From JBHELT01 sp046262935 (GTDB lineage Bacteria; Actinomycetota; CADDZG01; JAHWKV01), in NCBI GenBank assembly GCA_046262935.1, contig JBHELT010000026.1:1-58354 (forward strand): a stretch of 58,354 nucleotides of DNA, given 5' to 3'. Below, piece after piece: positions 39,048-48,165 of this stretch (within the stretch, counting starts at the first letter, position 1; every line of letters starts with the position of its first letter). A model generated the notes under the pieces. It made no database searches. It was given only the letters and a program-made list of their open reading frames with translations, and had not been told where the DNA came from. Made by a program: the position numbers and the translations under genes.

Positions 39048-40014
39048 GACAACGATGGCCGAAGCACTCAACGCGGCGCTCCGTAAGAGCCTTGCCGATG
39101 ACGACAAGGTTCTCGTTCTGGGCGAAGACATCGGCAAACTCGGGGGCGTTTTCCGCATCACCGACAAACTGCAAGATGAATTTGGGCCAGAGCGCGTATT
39201 TGATACGCCCCTTGCGGAGTCGGCGATCCTCGGAGTGTCGGTAGGACTTTCGCTTTACGGGTACAAACCGGTCTCGGAGATCCAATTCGACGGTTTCGTA
39301 TATCCGTCGTTCAATCAGATCGTGTCGCATGTTGCGAAGTATCGTTATCGAAGCCGCGGTCGAGCGGCGATGTCTCTGGTCGTTCGCATCCCATTTGCAG
39401 GCGAGATAGGAGCGGCTGAGCATCACTCGGAATCGCCAGAAGCCTATTTCGCACACACCGCCGGGCTAAAAGTCGTTATCCCTTCCAACCCGGACGATGC
39501 ATACGATCTATTGATCCAGTCGATCAACGATCCCGACCCTGTCATCTTCCTGGAGCCCAAGAGCAGATATTGGACCAAACAAGAAGCTGCGATCGGCCGA
39601 TCGACATTGCCGCTCGGTAAGGCGCGGGTGGTACGTGAAGGCGATGCATGCACTCTGATCGCTTATGGGGCCATGGTTCAAAGGTGTTTACAGACCGCCG
39701 TCGCTGCGGCCGAGGATGGTGTGGAAGTCGAAGTCATCGATCTTCGTTCGCTCGTACCATTGGATATCGAAACAGTTGCGAGTTCGGTTACAAAGACCTC
39801 GAGGGCAATCGTCGTTCACGAAGCGCCTTTGACCGCTGGCTTCGGCGCCGAGGTGGTGGCCCAAGTGACCGAGAGGGCCTTCTTGAAGTTAGAGGCTCCT
39901 ATCTTGCGGGTGACTGGATGGGATACCCCTTACCCCGCAGCCAAGGTCGAGAAGCACTATGTCCCGAGCGTCGACCGCATCCTTGGCGCGATCGACCGAG
40001 TACTTACCTTCTAG
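39037..40014 (+). CDS. 2-Oxoacid dehydrogenase E1 beta subunit (probably branched-chain)
   Basis: The 325-aa transketolase-like beta subunit has MAEALNAALRKSLADDD, VLGEDIGKLGGVFRIT, FDTPLAESAILGVSVGLS, the conserved EIQFDGFVYPSFNQI and a C-terminal VTGWDTPYPAAKVEKHYVP. It completes the E1 heterotetramer. Start codons ATG at 39037 and 39040 are adjacent. The E2 gene follows immediately. Confidence 0.93.
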   Translation: MMPETTMAEALNAALRKSLADDDKVLVLGEDIGKLGGVFRITDKLQDEFGPERVFDTPLAESAILGVSVGLSLYGYKPVSEIQFDGFVYPSFNQIVSHVAKYRYRSRGRAAMSLVVRIPFAGEIGAAEHHSESPEAYFAHTAGLKVVIPSNPDDAYDLLIQSINDPDPVIFLEPKSRYWTKQEAAIGRSTLPLGKARVVREGDACTLIAYGAMVQRCLQTAVAAAEDGVEVEVIDLRSLVPLDIETVASSVTKTSRAIVVHEAPLTAGFGAEVVAQVTERAFLKLEAPILRVTGWDTPYPAAKVEKHYVPSVDRILGAIDRVLTF

Positions 40015-41262
40015 ATGTCCAGTCGCGACTTTCGACTTCCCGACCTCGGAGAAGGACTCGAAGATGCCGAACTTGTCCGCTGGCTTGTAGCCGAAGGTGA
40101 TGTGATTTCACTGAACCAACCGCTGGTAGAAGTAGACACAGCCAAGGCCATGGTCGAGATTCCCTCGCCGTTCGCGGGAACCGTTTCGAAACTTCACGCG
40201 GGCCAGGGTGACATCGTCAAGGTGGGGGCCGCCCTTGTCACCTTCGAGATCGAAGAGGACGAGTCGCCTTCTAAACGGACTGCGGTGTTGGTGGGTTACG
40301 GAGTCGAGGAGTCTGCCGTGAAACGTCGCCGGCGACTTACTTCCTCTAAGGTATCGGGCAGCGCAAGATCGACGGCTCCGGAGGCTTCGACAAGGAACCA
40401 GGCAGAAGCCCCGGGCAATGTGACAGTTTCCGCCGCACCTCCGGTCCGCAGGTTGGCTACCGAACTCGGTGTCGACCTTGCGACGCTAAAAGGGACAGGC
40501 CCGCAAGGCCGGATCACCCGAGAGGACGTTCAGGCCGCGGCAGGCTCGGAGCAGTCTTCGCCAACCATTGCCGCTGGTGATGAAGTTGTGCCACTCAAGG
40601 GTGCTCGTAGGTTGATAGCCCAGAAGATGGCGAGGTCGGTGCGGGAGATCCCTCATGTGACAACTTATCTAACCGTGGACGCGACAGCCTTGCTTGCGGT
40701 GAAAGATCAGATGGCGACCGCGTTCTCGGTCCGGGTAACGCCGCTTGCCGTTATAGCAAAGGCCTTCACGCAGATCTGTCAGAAACATCGCTTTCTCAAC
40801 GCCTCTTTCAACGAAAAAGATTCACAGATCCACCTCAGATCCAGCGTGCATCTTGGTATCGCAACAGACACTGACCGCGGGTTGGTCGTCCCGGTTGTGC
40901 GCGATGCGCAATCGAAGTCGATCGCCGAGATAGCCGACGAGGTCCAACGTCTGTCGAAAGCGGTGCGAGCCAATCATGCCGAGCCCTCTCAACTTACTGG
41001 CAGCACGGTCACCATCTCGAATGTCGGATCGTTCGGCGCCGAATTTGGAACGCCGATCATCAATCACCCCGAAGCGAGCATCCTCGCGACCGGAGTCATC
41101 AAGGAGCAAGTCGTCGCTCGCAGCGGTGAGATGTTCATCGCGCCGATGATGATCTTGTCGTTGTCTTTCGATCATCGAATCATCGATGGAGCCGATGCAG
41201 GAAGAGCGATGAACGATCTCAAAGCTCTACTAGAGGATCAGCAAGCTCTTTCCGGCCTTTAG
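40015..41262 (+). CDS. 2-Oxoacid dehydrogenase E2 (lipoamide acyltransferase)
   Basis: The 415-aa protein has one lipoyl domain with Lys44 in VEVDTAKAMVEIPSPFAG, a peripheral-subunit-binding domain near residue 145 (VRRLATELGVDLATLKGTG) and a C-terminal catalytic domain ending LSFDHRIIDGADAGRAM (catalytic His and Asp). It transfers acyl groups to CoA. No E3 (lipoamide dehydrogenase) is in the window, so E3 must be encoded elsewhere. Two bases separate it from the convergent dehydrogenase. Confidence 0.93.
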   Translation: MSSRDFRLPDLGEGLEDAELVRWLVAEGDVISLNQPLVEVDTAKAMVEIPSPFAGTVSKLHAGQGDIVKVGAALVTFEIEEDESPSKRTAVLVGYGVEESAVKRRRRLTSSKVSGSARSTAPEASTRNQAEAPGNVTVSAAPPVRRLATELGVDLATLKGTGPQGRITREDVQAAAGSEQSSPTIAAGDEVVPLKGARRLIAQKMARSVREIPHVTTYLTVDATALLAVKDQMATAFSVRVTPLAVIAKAFTQICQKHRFLNASFNEKDSQIHLRSSVHLGIATDTDRGLVVPVVRDAQSKSIAEIADEVQRLSKAVRANHAEPSQLTGSTVTISNVGSFGAEFGTPIINHPEASILATGVIKEQVVARSGEMFIAPMMILSLSFDHRIIDGADAGRAMNDLKALLEDQQALSGL

Positions 41263-41264
41263 CC

Positions 41265-42356
41265 TCATCGCACGGAACGAGGCCCAACCTGTATGAGCTT
41301 TATCCGTGCAACGTTTCGTATGCGTTCTTCCGCAAGCCTGTTAGCGGCGGCGGCGGTTGTGACCTTCTCCAACTTTGCGATCTGGAACACCGATCGAAGG
41401 GTGTGGAATATGTTCTCTACTTGAGCGACCGCTCTGTCGACGTCGTACCCGCGCAATTCATCCGCGACATTGATCAGTCCCCCGGCGTTGATGATGAAGT
41501 CGGGGGCGTACAAGATGCCGGCGTCTTCTAGGAGTTTTCCGTGTTCTGGCGATAGCAGTTGGTTGTTCGCCGCCCCGGCCACGGCAGCGCAACGCAGGTC
41601 CGGTATCGTTTCGTCGTTCAGTACTCCACCCAACGCGCACGGAGCGAATATGTCGCACTCCTGAGCGTGCACGCTGGCCAGGTCAACGGTTTCAACTCCG
41701 AAGTCGTTGACAGCTCGGCCAAGATTGTCGACATCGATGTCTGCGATCACGACTTTTGCTCCGGCTTCGACCAGTCGGCCAACGAGACTATGGCCAACCT
41801 TTCCAACACCTTGGACCACGATGCGTTTTCCGGCTAGGTCTGCGGTGTTCCATAGTTCCATCGCGACCGCTCTTAGGCCTTGAAACACACCAAAAGCGGT
41901 TACGGGTGATGGGTCCCCCGACCCCCCAAAAACGGTAGACACACCAGTGACCCATTTGGTTTCACGCCTTACGATATCCATGTCTTCGCGCGCGGTTCCG
42001 ACATCTTCCGCGGTTATGTATCTGCCGCCGAGGGCTTCGATATATCTTCCGTACGAGCGCAGCAACTCCTCCGACTTATCACGTCGCGGGTCGCCGATGA
42101 TCACAGCTTTCCCGCCCCCAAGGTCGAGGCCTGCGGCAGCAGCCTTGTAGGTCATCCCCTTGGAAAGTCGCAATACGTCTGTTAATGCCGCCTCTTCCGA
42201 TTCGAACGGATAAAATCGTGTGCCGCCAAGCGCTGGGCCGAGGGCCGTCGAATGTATCGCGATGATCGATCTCAGTCCCGATGATTTGTCCTGGTTGAAA
42301 ACGATTTGCTCGTAATCTTCGCCAACGATCTGTTCAAAAACGCTCATGAAATGCAT
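41265..42356 (-). CDS. Leucine/valine dehydrogenase (Glu/Leu/Phe/Val family)
   Basis: This NAD-dependent enzyme deaminates branched-chain amino acids to 2-oxoacids. The 363-aa protein has ALGGTRFYPF, LSKGMTYKAAAAGLDLGGGKAVI (catalytic Lys region), the Rossmann motif VVQGVGKVGHSL and APDFIINAGGLINVADE. Its product would be the substrate of the adjacent E1-E2 complex. The first ATG (42356) and a second at 42347 are both possible. In Streptomyces the same enzyme sits beside bldC, as here. Confidence 0.92.
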   Translation of the reverse strand: MHFMSVFEQIVGEDYEQIVFNQDKSSGLRSIIAIHSTALGPALGGTRFYPFESEEAALTDVLRLSKGMTYKAAAAGLDLGGGKAVIIGDPRRDKSEELLRSYGRYIEALGGRYITAEDVGTAREDMDIVRRETKWVTGVSTVFGGSGDPSPVTAFGVFQGLRAVAMELWNTADLAGKRIVVQGVGKVGHSLVGRLVEAGAKVVIADIDVDNLGRAVNDFGVETVDLASVHAQECDIFAPCALGGVLNDETIPDLRCAAVAGAANNQLLSPEHGKLLEDAGILYAPDFIINAGGLINVADELRGYDVDRAVAQVENIFHTLRSVFQIAKLEKVTTAAAANRLAEERIRNVARIKLIQVGPRSVR

Positions 42357-42421
42357 TTTAAGCCGAATGACGTAGGGTAAGTGAGCAGGAGTTTTGGAAA
42401 TAATGTGGAACTCTTACAACT

Positions 42422-43258
42422 ATGGTTCCCTCAAGCTATCTTCGGATCTACCAGCCCCTAGCATCCTTCCCGCTCGAAGAGCAGGATCGTTGGGCCGCGT
42501 ATATCGAGAAGAACCCCGCTTTGCCCGAAGACACTCGCTACACCCACGTGTCATTCGCGGACGCTTCGCAAACCGGGTTGCTGTATCCGACGATGCAGGA
42601 CCACGCATACCTCAAGAACGTCGACGGCAAGTGGCTCGTATGCCCATGGCGGAGCAAGCTTCGCATCCTTGTTGGGATGCTTGCCTACCGGAATTCTCTG
42701 CCTCCTGACTCGGCTAACTTTTGGATCCCACAGGACGAGGCGTTGAAGGCTGCGGGCGAACTCGAAGAGATGCGAACCACTGATCCCGAGATGCGATCGA
42801 ACATCCTTACTGCCTCATGGCATGTTCCGCTCCGTTGGTTCATGGGCTTCGACGAATCCGAGATCATCATGACCGAAGTAGAGGGCCGATCAGGTGGAGG
42901 TCGTCTAAAGACCCACCTTCGTGTCCGATACGAGACCGACGTGCGACGAGCAAGGAGCCGCGTCGAGCGCGGCCTATCGATACTGCGCGATGCTGGGATG
43001 GGCGAGAGTGAATGTCAGCCCGTTGCTGAATTGGCCGAATGGATGAATGAGTTCTCTTACGACTCGCTCGTCGAATTGGACTATGGATCGGTCGCAGACC
43101 TTTTCACACGCGAAGACCTCGCAACTGATCGCTCGGCTTCGGAGATCTGGAACTGCCTCGAAGCACTTGCCGAGGGTGATTACGAAAACAGCGCCGCCCG
43201 ATACAACGATCTCGCTTTCTGGTGGAACCGCGTCAAGTCTCTGGAGATCGCTAACTAG
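42422..43258 (+). CDS. Conserved hypothetical protein between leucine dehydrogenase and bldC
   Basis: The 278-aa soluble protein begins MVPSSYLRIYQPLASFPLEEQDRW (first residues only) and is rich in aromatic residues and Arg/Glu. It has no signal peptide or membrane segment. I recognise no catalytic motif. It contains a central FMGFDESEIIMTEVEGR and a helical C-terminal half with ARSRVERGLSILRDAGM. From memory, a gene of unknown function sits in the same place in Streptomyces coelicolor (SCO4090, between the valine dehydrogenase and bldC). If homologous, the neighbourhood is ancient. Confidence 0.75.
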   Translation: MVPSSYLRIYQPLASFPLEEQDRWAAYIEKNPALPEDTRYTHVSFADASQTGLLYPTMQDHAYLKNVDGKWLVCPWRSKLRILVGMLAYRNSLPPDSANFWIPQDEALKAAGELEEMRTTDPEMRSNILTASWHVPLRWFMGFDESEIIMTEVEGRSGGGRLKTHLRVRYETDVRRARSRVERGLSILRDAGMGESECQPVAELAEWMNEFSYDSLVELDYGSVADLFTREDLATDRSASEIWNCLEALAEGDYENSAARYNDLAFWWNRVKSLEIAN

Positions 43259-43370
43259 CTCCTCTCCGGCCTCGCCCCAAGGTTTCCCCCGACACCTTTG
43301 GTCCCCTAACCCTGTTTGGGAGTTCACCCCGCCTCGACCTGATTGAGGGCAAATGCCCTGATTGGGACTA

Positions 43371-43387
43371 GTCATTACGGTAATGAC
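43371..43387. promoter_or_regulatory. Perfect palindrome upstream of bldC
   Basis: GTCATTAC-G-GTAATGAC is a perfect 17-bp inverted repeat 90 bp before the bldC start, within a 218-bp spacer. A second weaker hairpin (GGGCA-AA-TGCCC, about 43348-43359) lies just upstream. It is a candidate operator for bldC or for another dimeric regulator. Known BldC sites are AT-rich direct repeats, so self-binding is not implied. The rest of the spacer shows no other recognisable element. Confidence 0.4.
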
Positions 43388-43476
43388 GAAATGACCCATT
43401 TTCGCCATAGCCAGTCACCCTGCTATTTCCCGATGATTACAACTAGACAAACCCGGCAAATCCAAAGGAGGGTCAC

Positions 43477-43665
43477 ATGGAAAATTTGAAGGAAGCGCTT
43501 CTGACGCCAGCAGAAGTAGCCGCTATGTTTAGGGTCGATCCAAAGACGGTTACGCGGTGGGCGAAGGCAGGCAAGCTCTCGTCGATCCGCACCCTCGGTG
43601 GACACCGTCGCTATCGCGAGTCCGAGGTTCAAGGTTTCCTGGCGCAGATGCGTTCAGCCGGCTAG
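43477..43665 (+). CDS. bldC: BldC, MerR-like developmental DNA-binding protein
   Basis: The 62-aa protein is a single MerR-type winged helix: LTPAEVAAMFRVDPKTVTRW, AKAGKLSSIRTLGGHRRYRE. It has no dimerisation helix or effector domain, exactly as BldC of Streptomyces, which binds DNA cooperatively along direct repeats and delays development. The SD AAGGAGG precedes the ATG. Its role in a non-Streptomyces host is unknown. Confidence 0.93.
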   Translation: MENLKEALLTPAEVAAMFRVDPKTVTRWAKAGKLSSIRTLGGHRRYRESEVQGFLAQMRSAG

Positions 43666-43675
43666 GGGGGATCAA

Positions 43676-43704
43676 CGACGGACGGGACTTGTTCCCGTCC
43701 GTTG
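43676..43704. terminator. Bidirectional hairpin between convergent bldC and deacetylase genes
   Basis: A 12-bp stem (core ACGGACGGGA / TCCCGTCCGT) with loop CTTGT lies between the two convergent stop codons. There is no clear T-run on either side, which is common for actinobacterial terminators. It is the strongest simple hairpin I saw in a spacer. Confidence 0.75.
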
Positions 43705-43717
43705 GCGCGTCCGGCCC

Positions 43718-44689
43718 TCAGTGCGTGGGATCAGCCGTGGGAGTTGTGGTGGAAGTGTCAGTTGCTGGGTTCTGGGTCGGTTCAGCAGTGGCGTAAGCGG
43801 TTGGCTGCACGTGTGGTTTGGGCGAAGGCGGCGGAACCGAGACTTTGTAGTCGGGTTCGGCCAAGTAACTCTCGAGCTTGCCAAAGGCAAATCCCTGGTT
43901 CCTGACGATGTTTATGAGGTTCGTGAGATTGTCGAACAGATCGGGACGCCAGTGCATAAGGATGATGTCCCCGTTGTGCAGCTTGCCTCTTGCCAGCGCA
44001 AGTTTCCCGAAGTTCATCGACCCCGCCCACATAACCAAAGGCCCCAGTCCGCATCTGCGAACGGCCGCTCTAACCGAATCGTTGTAGAAGCCGTCGGGCG
44101 GTCTCATCAGGGTTGGCCGGGACCCGAAATAGATCGCGAAGTCATCTGCTGTTTGACAGATCTCTTTCACCTGTTGGTCGAAGTTCATCTTGCGAAGATC
44201 CTTGTGGTCCAATGTGTGGTCTTCGAAAGATGCCCCTAGGTCTTGCAGTTTCCTCCAGTAAGTCAAGCCAGGTTTAGCGGTTTGGTCGATAAGGAATGCT
44301 GTGACGGGGATGTGAGTTTCGGCCAGCAAACGCAAGACCCGAGGATCTCGTGTGTATCCGTCGTCGATGGTGACGAATATCACTTTCTGACTGGTATTGA
44401 CGTGATTGATCACCGGGGGTAATGCGGTACCGAAACTCTGTCTAACATCAGGATCTGCTTCGCTGATCGGGGCGCGGCGCCCAAGGTCTCCAGCAGGTTC
44501 GATGTTTCGATCGATCTCAGCGAGCGTTGGCCGTCGGGAGTTGTAAGCAACGCTCGACGCTGAATCCGAGAAGGCGCGGCGTTTGGTTTGCGAAACCTGG
44601 CTCGAGACCGAAGTCAGCATAGTGGCCGCCGCAACGACGGCCACTATGCCTGTTGCCACGCTTGCGCGGGCGGTGATCCGGTACGACAT
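43718..44689 (-). CDS. Polysaccharide deacetylase (NodB-fold), secreted
   Basis: The 323-aa protein has an N-terminal hydrophobic segment (ASVATGIVAVVAAATML) acting as signal or anchor. The NodB domain has IFVTIDDGYTRDP (catalytic Asp and metal Asp near residue 108), the zinc pair DHTLDH and RPPDGFYNDSVR, and ends with ILMHWRPD. A Pro/Thr-rich tail closes the protein. It probably deacetylates peptidoglycan or another surface glycan. Confidence 0.88.
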   Translation of the reverse strand: MSYRITARASVATGIVAVVAAATMLTSVSSQVSQTKRRAFSDSASSVAYNSRRPTLAEIDRNIEPAGDLGRRAPISEADPDVRQSFGTALPPVINHVNTSQKVIFVTIDDGYTRDPRVLRLLAETHIPVTAFLIDQTAKPGLTYWRKLQDLGASFEDHTLDHKDLRKMNFDQQVKEICQTADDFAIYFGSRPTLMRPPDGFYNDSVRAAVRRCGLGPLVMWAGSMNFGKLALARGKLHNGDIILMHWRPDLFDNLTNLINIVRNQGFAFGKLESYLAEPDYKVSVPPPSPKPHVQPTAYATAEPTQNPATDTSTTTPTADPTH

Positions 44690-44725
44690 CTAGAACTTCC
44701 TTCGAACGACGACCAAGCTTGCTCG

Positions 44726-44797
44726 TGGCCAGGGCTGGAATCGAACCAGCGACACCCCGGTTTTCAGCCGAGTGCTCTACCCCTGAGCTACCTGGCC
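44726..44797 (-). tRNA. tRNA-Phe (anticodon GAA)
   Basis: Minus strand. Acceptor GGCCAGG/CCTGGCC pairs fully; the D stem is GCTC/GAGC; the anticodon stem CTCGG/CCGGG has loop CTGAAAA (GAA); the T arm GCTGG/CCAGC has loop TTCGATT; the discriminator is A. CCA is not encoded. It is seven bases from tRNA-Asp on the same strand. Confidence 0.95.
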
Positions 44798-44804
44798 GAC
44801 CTAG

Positions 44805-44879
44805 CGCGGGCGACGGGCTTCGATCCCGCGACCTTCACCTTGACAGGGTGACGAGCTAACCGTACTGCTCCACGCCCGC
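44805..44879 (-). tRNA. tRNA-Asp (anticodon GTC)
   Basis: Minus strand. Acceptor GCGGGCG/CGCCCGC; D stem GAGC/GCTC; anticodon stem TCACC/GGTGA with loop CTGTCAA (GTC); T stem GCGGG/CCCGT; discriminator G as expected for aspartate. The T loop reads ATCGAAG, so base 54 is A rather than the usual T. This is unusual but the fold is intact. Confidence 0.93.
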
Positions 44880-44957
44880 ATTCAGTCGGGGTAATCTTAA
44901 CCGCTCGGTGGGGGACTCGGGTCGGCTTCTAACCCCACCCTCCTACTAGGTGAGGTG

Positions 44958-47900
44958 ATGGATGTGACTGATGGATTCGTGATGCGCCCACTCGACATCG
45001 AGACCGATGCCGAGAAGTTGGCAGAGATGTTCAATTCGAGCGACGACGTTTGGCCCGGAACTTTCACTCACGGGGTCCCCTTCACCGCGAGCAGGGCCAG
45101 GGAATGGGTCGAAAAGCAAACTGCGCGGGAAGAGCAGGTGTGGGTCGACGGCGACTTCATGGCCGGCTACTGCTCGCTGTGGGATTGGCCCGATGAAGAA
45201 AACGTGACCTACATAGCACTGTTGAACGTCCAACCAAAATTTCACAAACATGGTTATGGGCGCAAGTTCCTCACTTATTACGTAGATAAGGTCAAGGATC
45301 TTGGTTCCGCGCGGCTCGACCTTCACACGTGGTCGGGAAACCTCAAGGCCATGCCGTTGTACAAGAAGACCGGTTTCTTCTGGATGCCCGACACCCAGGT
45401 TCATATGTTGAACTTCATGCCTGCGATCTTGCGCATGGATCTTGCCAAGCCGTTCTTCGCCAAACACGACTGGTACACAACGTATAAAAGGGATCTCTCT
45501 CAGGTCGAAGACGACGAACGCTGGGAAGGCATGAAAGTGTTCACGTATCGTTTCGAGGCCGATGGCGAATCTCTTACGGTTTGGGCAGACCGTGAGGCGC
45601 GCACCCTTACTGCTATCGAAACCGATGACTTCTTTGTCGCAGCGGTCGCGCCCGAGATCTCGGTTGCCGGGGGACTGCCAGCAGACATCGAGTGGCGACT
45701 GAAGAACAAAACTGACAAGCCGGTTGATGTATCGCTGATCGCGTCGGGGACCGAGCACCTCAAGCTCGAACAGCGCTCAAACTTCTCACTGGCACCGAAT
45801 GAGGAATCGACGATCGCCGCGAAAGTGAAGGTGTCTGTCGACGCGCCTGAGGTCAAGGGAAACAAACCGGTTCCAGCGGTTAAGTCGGTATTCATCATCG
45901 ATGGCAAACCCATCGAATTGGGTACTGGGCTTAGGCCCCGACGAGCCATCGAGGTCTCGACGTATCCCACTCACCCCCTTTTGATTCCGGGGGTTAGTCA
46001 GAGGGTCGAGATCGGTCTGCGCAGTCGGTTCAAGAAAAACATCGCCGCAACCGCGACCCTCGTTGCGCCAGAGGGACTCGCCATCGATCGATCCGAAGTG
46101 ACGGTAGATGTCTCCGCGGAGGGCAGGGCTGGTTTTGAGATAGACGTCACGACTGCGAAACCCGGATTGTACGAAGTTCCCCTTTCGATCAACTTCGATA
46201 TAGATGGCGAACAGATCGTGCTGCCGCCCAAACCCATCGGGGTCTTATCCCTGACGCCGGGAGGGATCTGTGCAGGGATCGTCGACGAGACGCTCATGTT
46301 CGCCAACTCCTCGTTCCTGATCACTATCCCCAAGACGGGGGCATGGACATCGTTTCGCGACGTGGACACGCAGGAATTGATCAGCCAGATGGGCGGGTAC
46401 CCCGTTCCTCCCTTCGATCCTTCTGAGTACTGGGATGCCGAATACGAACTGGCTATCGAGCGCAGCGATGATGGCGTGCTTCTCATCGCTCGGTGCCGTT
46501 CGAAACAGAACCCTGGTTTCGTCTTCAAACGAACGTTGACCGTTGGTGGTGGACCCATCATCAAGGTCACCAATGGGTTCGAGAACCAATCTTCCAAAGC
46601 GATGACGTTCCAGTCGAGCCAATGGTTCTCGACTAACCGAAACGGTGACCACGTCCTTCCCCTTGCCACCGGGCTTCGGACCGGATGGACCGCCGATTTC
46701 CCTGGAAGCGTTGATGACGATTTCAAGAAGCCCGAAACCTATTCCGAGAGATGGGCAACACTCGAGCACGAGCGCGGAGTGTTCGGCGTTATATGGGGCT
46801 CCGATGTCGAGGAGGTCACCAGTGCAGGTTTCAACCACGTAACGCGCTCTTACGATTGTCCCCCAGCGAGCACGGTCACCTTGGAACCGACGTACGTCTA
46901 TTGCGGTCCAGGAGATCACACACATGTTGAGTCCCTTTACCGTAGGGCGCAGGGAGAAAGGATCGACCCGAACGAACCGCTCTCCGATCCAGGCCCAAGC
47001 ATCGAGGCAGCATGGGATCCGGAGGTGGCTTTACTGGGCGGCGAAGAGTCCACCGTTGTTCTCACATTCACCAACCCGATCCCGCGGATGTTCGATGGAA
47101 ACGCCGAGCTCGAATTGCCAGACGGATGGGCGGCATCTTTGTCGTCGTTCGAATTGAAGAACATCAACTACCAGCACGCATTCAGACAGGACATCTTGTT
47201 GAAGACCACCTCGCCACCGCACGCGGCAAAGGCGAAACTGAAAGTAAGAGGCGCCGAGCACGACGCCCGATTCGATCTTCCCTTGATCCGGTTGAGCGGT
47301 CCAGGCTCGGTAACAACCGAGCGCGATGGCGACGATGTAATCATTTCGAACGGCACGCTCGATATCGATGTCCGCGCGACTTTCGGTGGAACCGTTACCT
47401 CTATCCGCCGCGATGGAGTTGAACAATTGCTCTCGTCTTACCCGCAGGCTCAAGCGTTCGGGTGGATAAGTCCTTGGTACGGAGGCATCACTGCGCTGCT
47501 GATGACAGGCAAGATCCCTTTCCCGGGAAAACTCTGGGAGGAATCTTGGGAGGCCGAGCCGACCAGTTCAAGCGCCGACGGTTTGGGATGGAAGGGCGCA
47601 ACGCTAAGCAGCGTTTTGAAGAACGAGGAGGCTGCGGGACTTTCGGTGTCGATCGATGTTCTGACCTTGCCATCGAGTCCCGTTATCCGCTATTGCATGA
47701 CCGTCCAGAACCTTACGTCAGCGGGTCGTGAAGTGACATTCGGTCCAGGGTTGTTCGCACAGCCCGGCTCTAGTCGCGACACGGTTCTTCGTTCCGCAGA
47801 ACGCACCACGAAGCCCAACGACCGATACCTGTTCGGTCGCGTTGGCGATTGGGCAGCGGTCGAAGAAAACTCGAAGGGCGATGTCATCGGCATGGTTTCA

Positions 47901-48068
47901 TCGCAGCCGGTTGGATTCATGCACTGGGGGACCGAGGGCGGGCACATGATGCAATTCGTCACATTCCATCTGCCACCGTCAGGTTCAAAGACCGTCAGTA
48001 ATCACATCGTCCTTGCGCCCAGCATGGATTCGTTCGAAGGGTTCCAGGCGCTCAGCAAGCTCCCTTAG
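44958..48068 (+). CDS. Large fusion: GNAT acetyltransferase plus beta-sandwich and mutarotase-like regions
   Basis: The 1036-aa protein has an N-terminal GNAT domain (about 1-155) with the acetyl-CoA loop VQPKFHKHGYGRKF and a C-terminal GNAT strand LYKKTGFFWMP. Ig-like/NEW3-type beta-sandwich repeats follow (about 230-320, 340-430 and 690-780). The last 250 residues (GTLDIDVRATFGGTVTSI onward) look like a galactose-mutarotase/glycoside-hydrolase sandwich. There is no signal peptide, so it is probably cytoplasmic. Acetylation of a sugar or peptide bound by the sandwich domains is inference. ATG at 44958 is used; GTG at 44955 and 44964 are alternatives. Confidence 0.8.
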   Translation: MDVTDGFVMRPLDIETDAEKLAEMFNSSDDVWPGTFTHGVPFTASRAREWVEKQTAREEQVWVDGDFMAGYCSLWDWPDEENVTYIALLNVQPKFHKHGYGRKFLTYYVDKVKDLGSARLDLHTWSGNLKAMPLYKKTGFFWMPDTQVHMLNFMPAILRMDLAKPFFAKHDWYTTYKRDLSQVEDDERWEGMKVFTYRFEADGESLTVWADREARTLTAIETDDFFVAAVAPEISVAGGLPADIEWRLKNKTDKPVDVSLIASGTEHLKLEQRSNFSLAPNEESTIAAKVKVSVDAPEVKGNKPVPAVKSVFIIDGKPIELGTGLRPRRAIEVSTYPTHPLLIPGVSQRVEIGLRSRFKKNIAATATLVAPEGLAIDRSEVTVDVSAEGRAGFEIDVTTAKPGLYEVPLSINFDIDGEQIVLPPKPIGVLSLTPGGICAGIVDETLMFANSSFLITIPKTGAWTSFRDVDTQELISQMGGYPVPPFDPSEYWDAEYELAIERSDDGVLLIARCRSKQNPGFVFKRTLTVGGGPIIKVTNGFENQSSKAMTFQSSQWFSTNRNGDHVLPLATGLRTGWTADFPGSVDDDFKKPETYSERWATLEHERGVFGVIWGSDVEEVTSAGFNHVTRSYDCPPASTVTLEPTYVYCGPGDHTHVESLYRRAQGERIDPNEPLSDPGPSIEAAWDPEVALLGGEESTVVLTFTNPIPRMFDGNAELELPDGWAASLSSFELKNINYQHAFRQDILLKTTSPPHAAKAKLKVRGAEHDARFDLPLIRLSGPGSVTTERDGDDVIISNGTLDIDVRATFGGTVTSIRRDGVEQLLSSYPQAQAFGWISPWYGGITALLMTGKIPFPGKLWEESWEAEPTSSSADGLGWKGATLSSVLKNEEAAGLSVSIDVLTLPSSPVIRYCMTVQNLTSAGREVTFGPGLFAQPGSSRDTVLRSAERTTKPNDRYLFGRVGDWAAVEENSKGDVIGMVSSQPVGFMHWGTEGGHMMQFVTFHLPPSGSKTVSNHIVLAPSMDSFEGFQALSKLP

Positions 48069-48165
48069 AAGGACTCCCCCAAAAGTTAAGTCAAATCTGG
48101 TCCGCGACCGGCCGATAACTAGTCTGTTGCAGGCAGATCTACGGCGAAGCGGGGAGCAGAACAAG

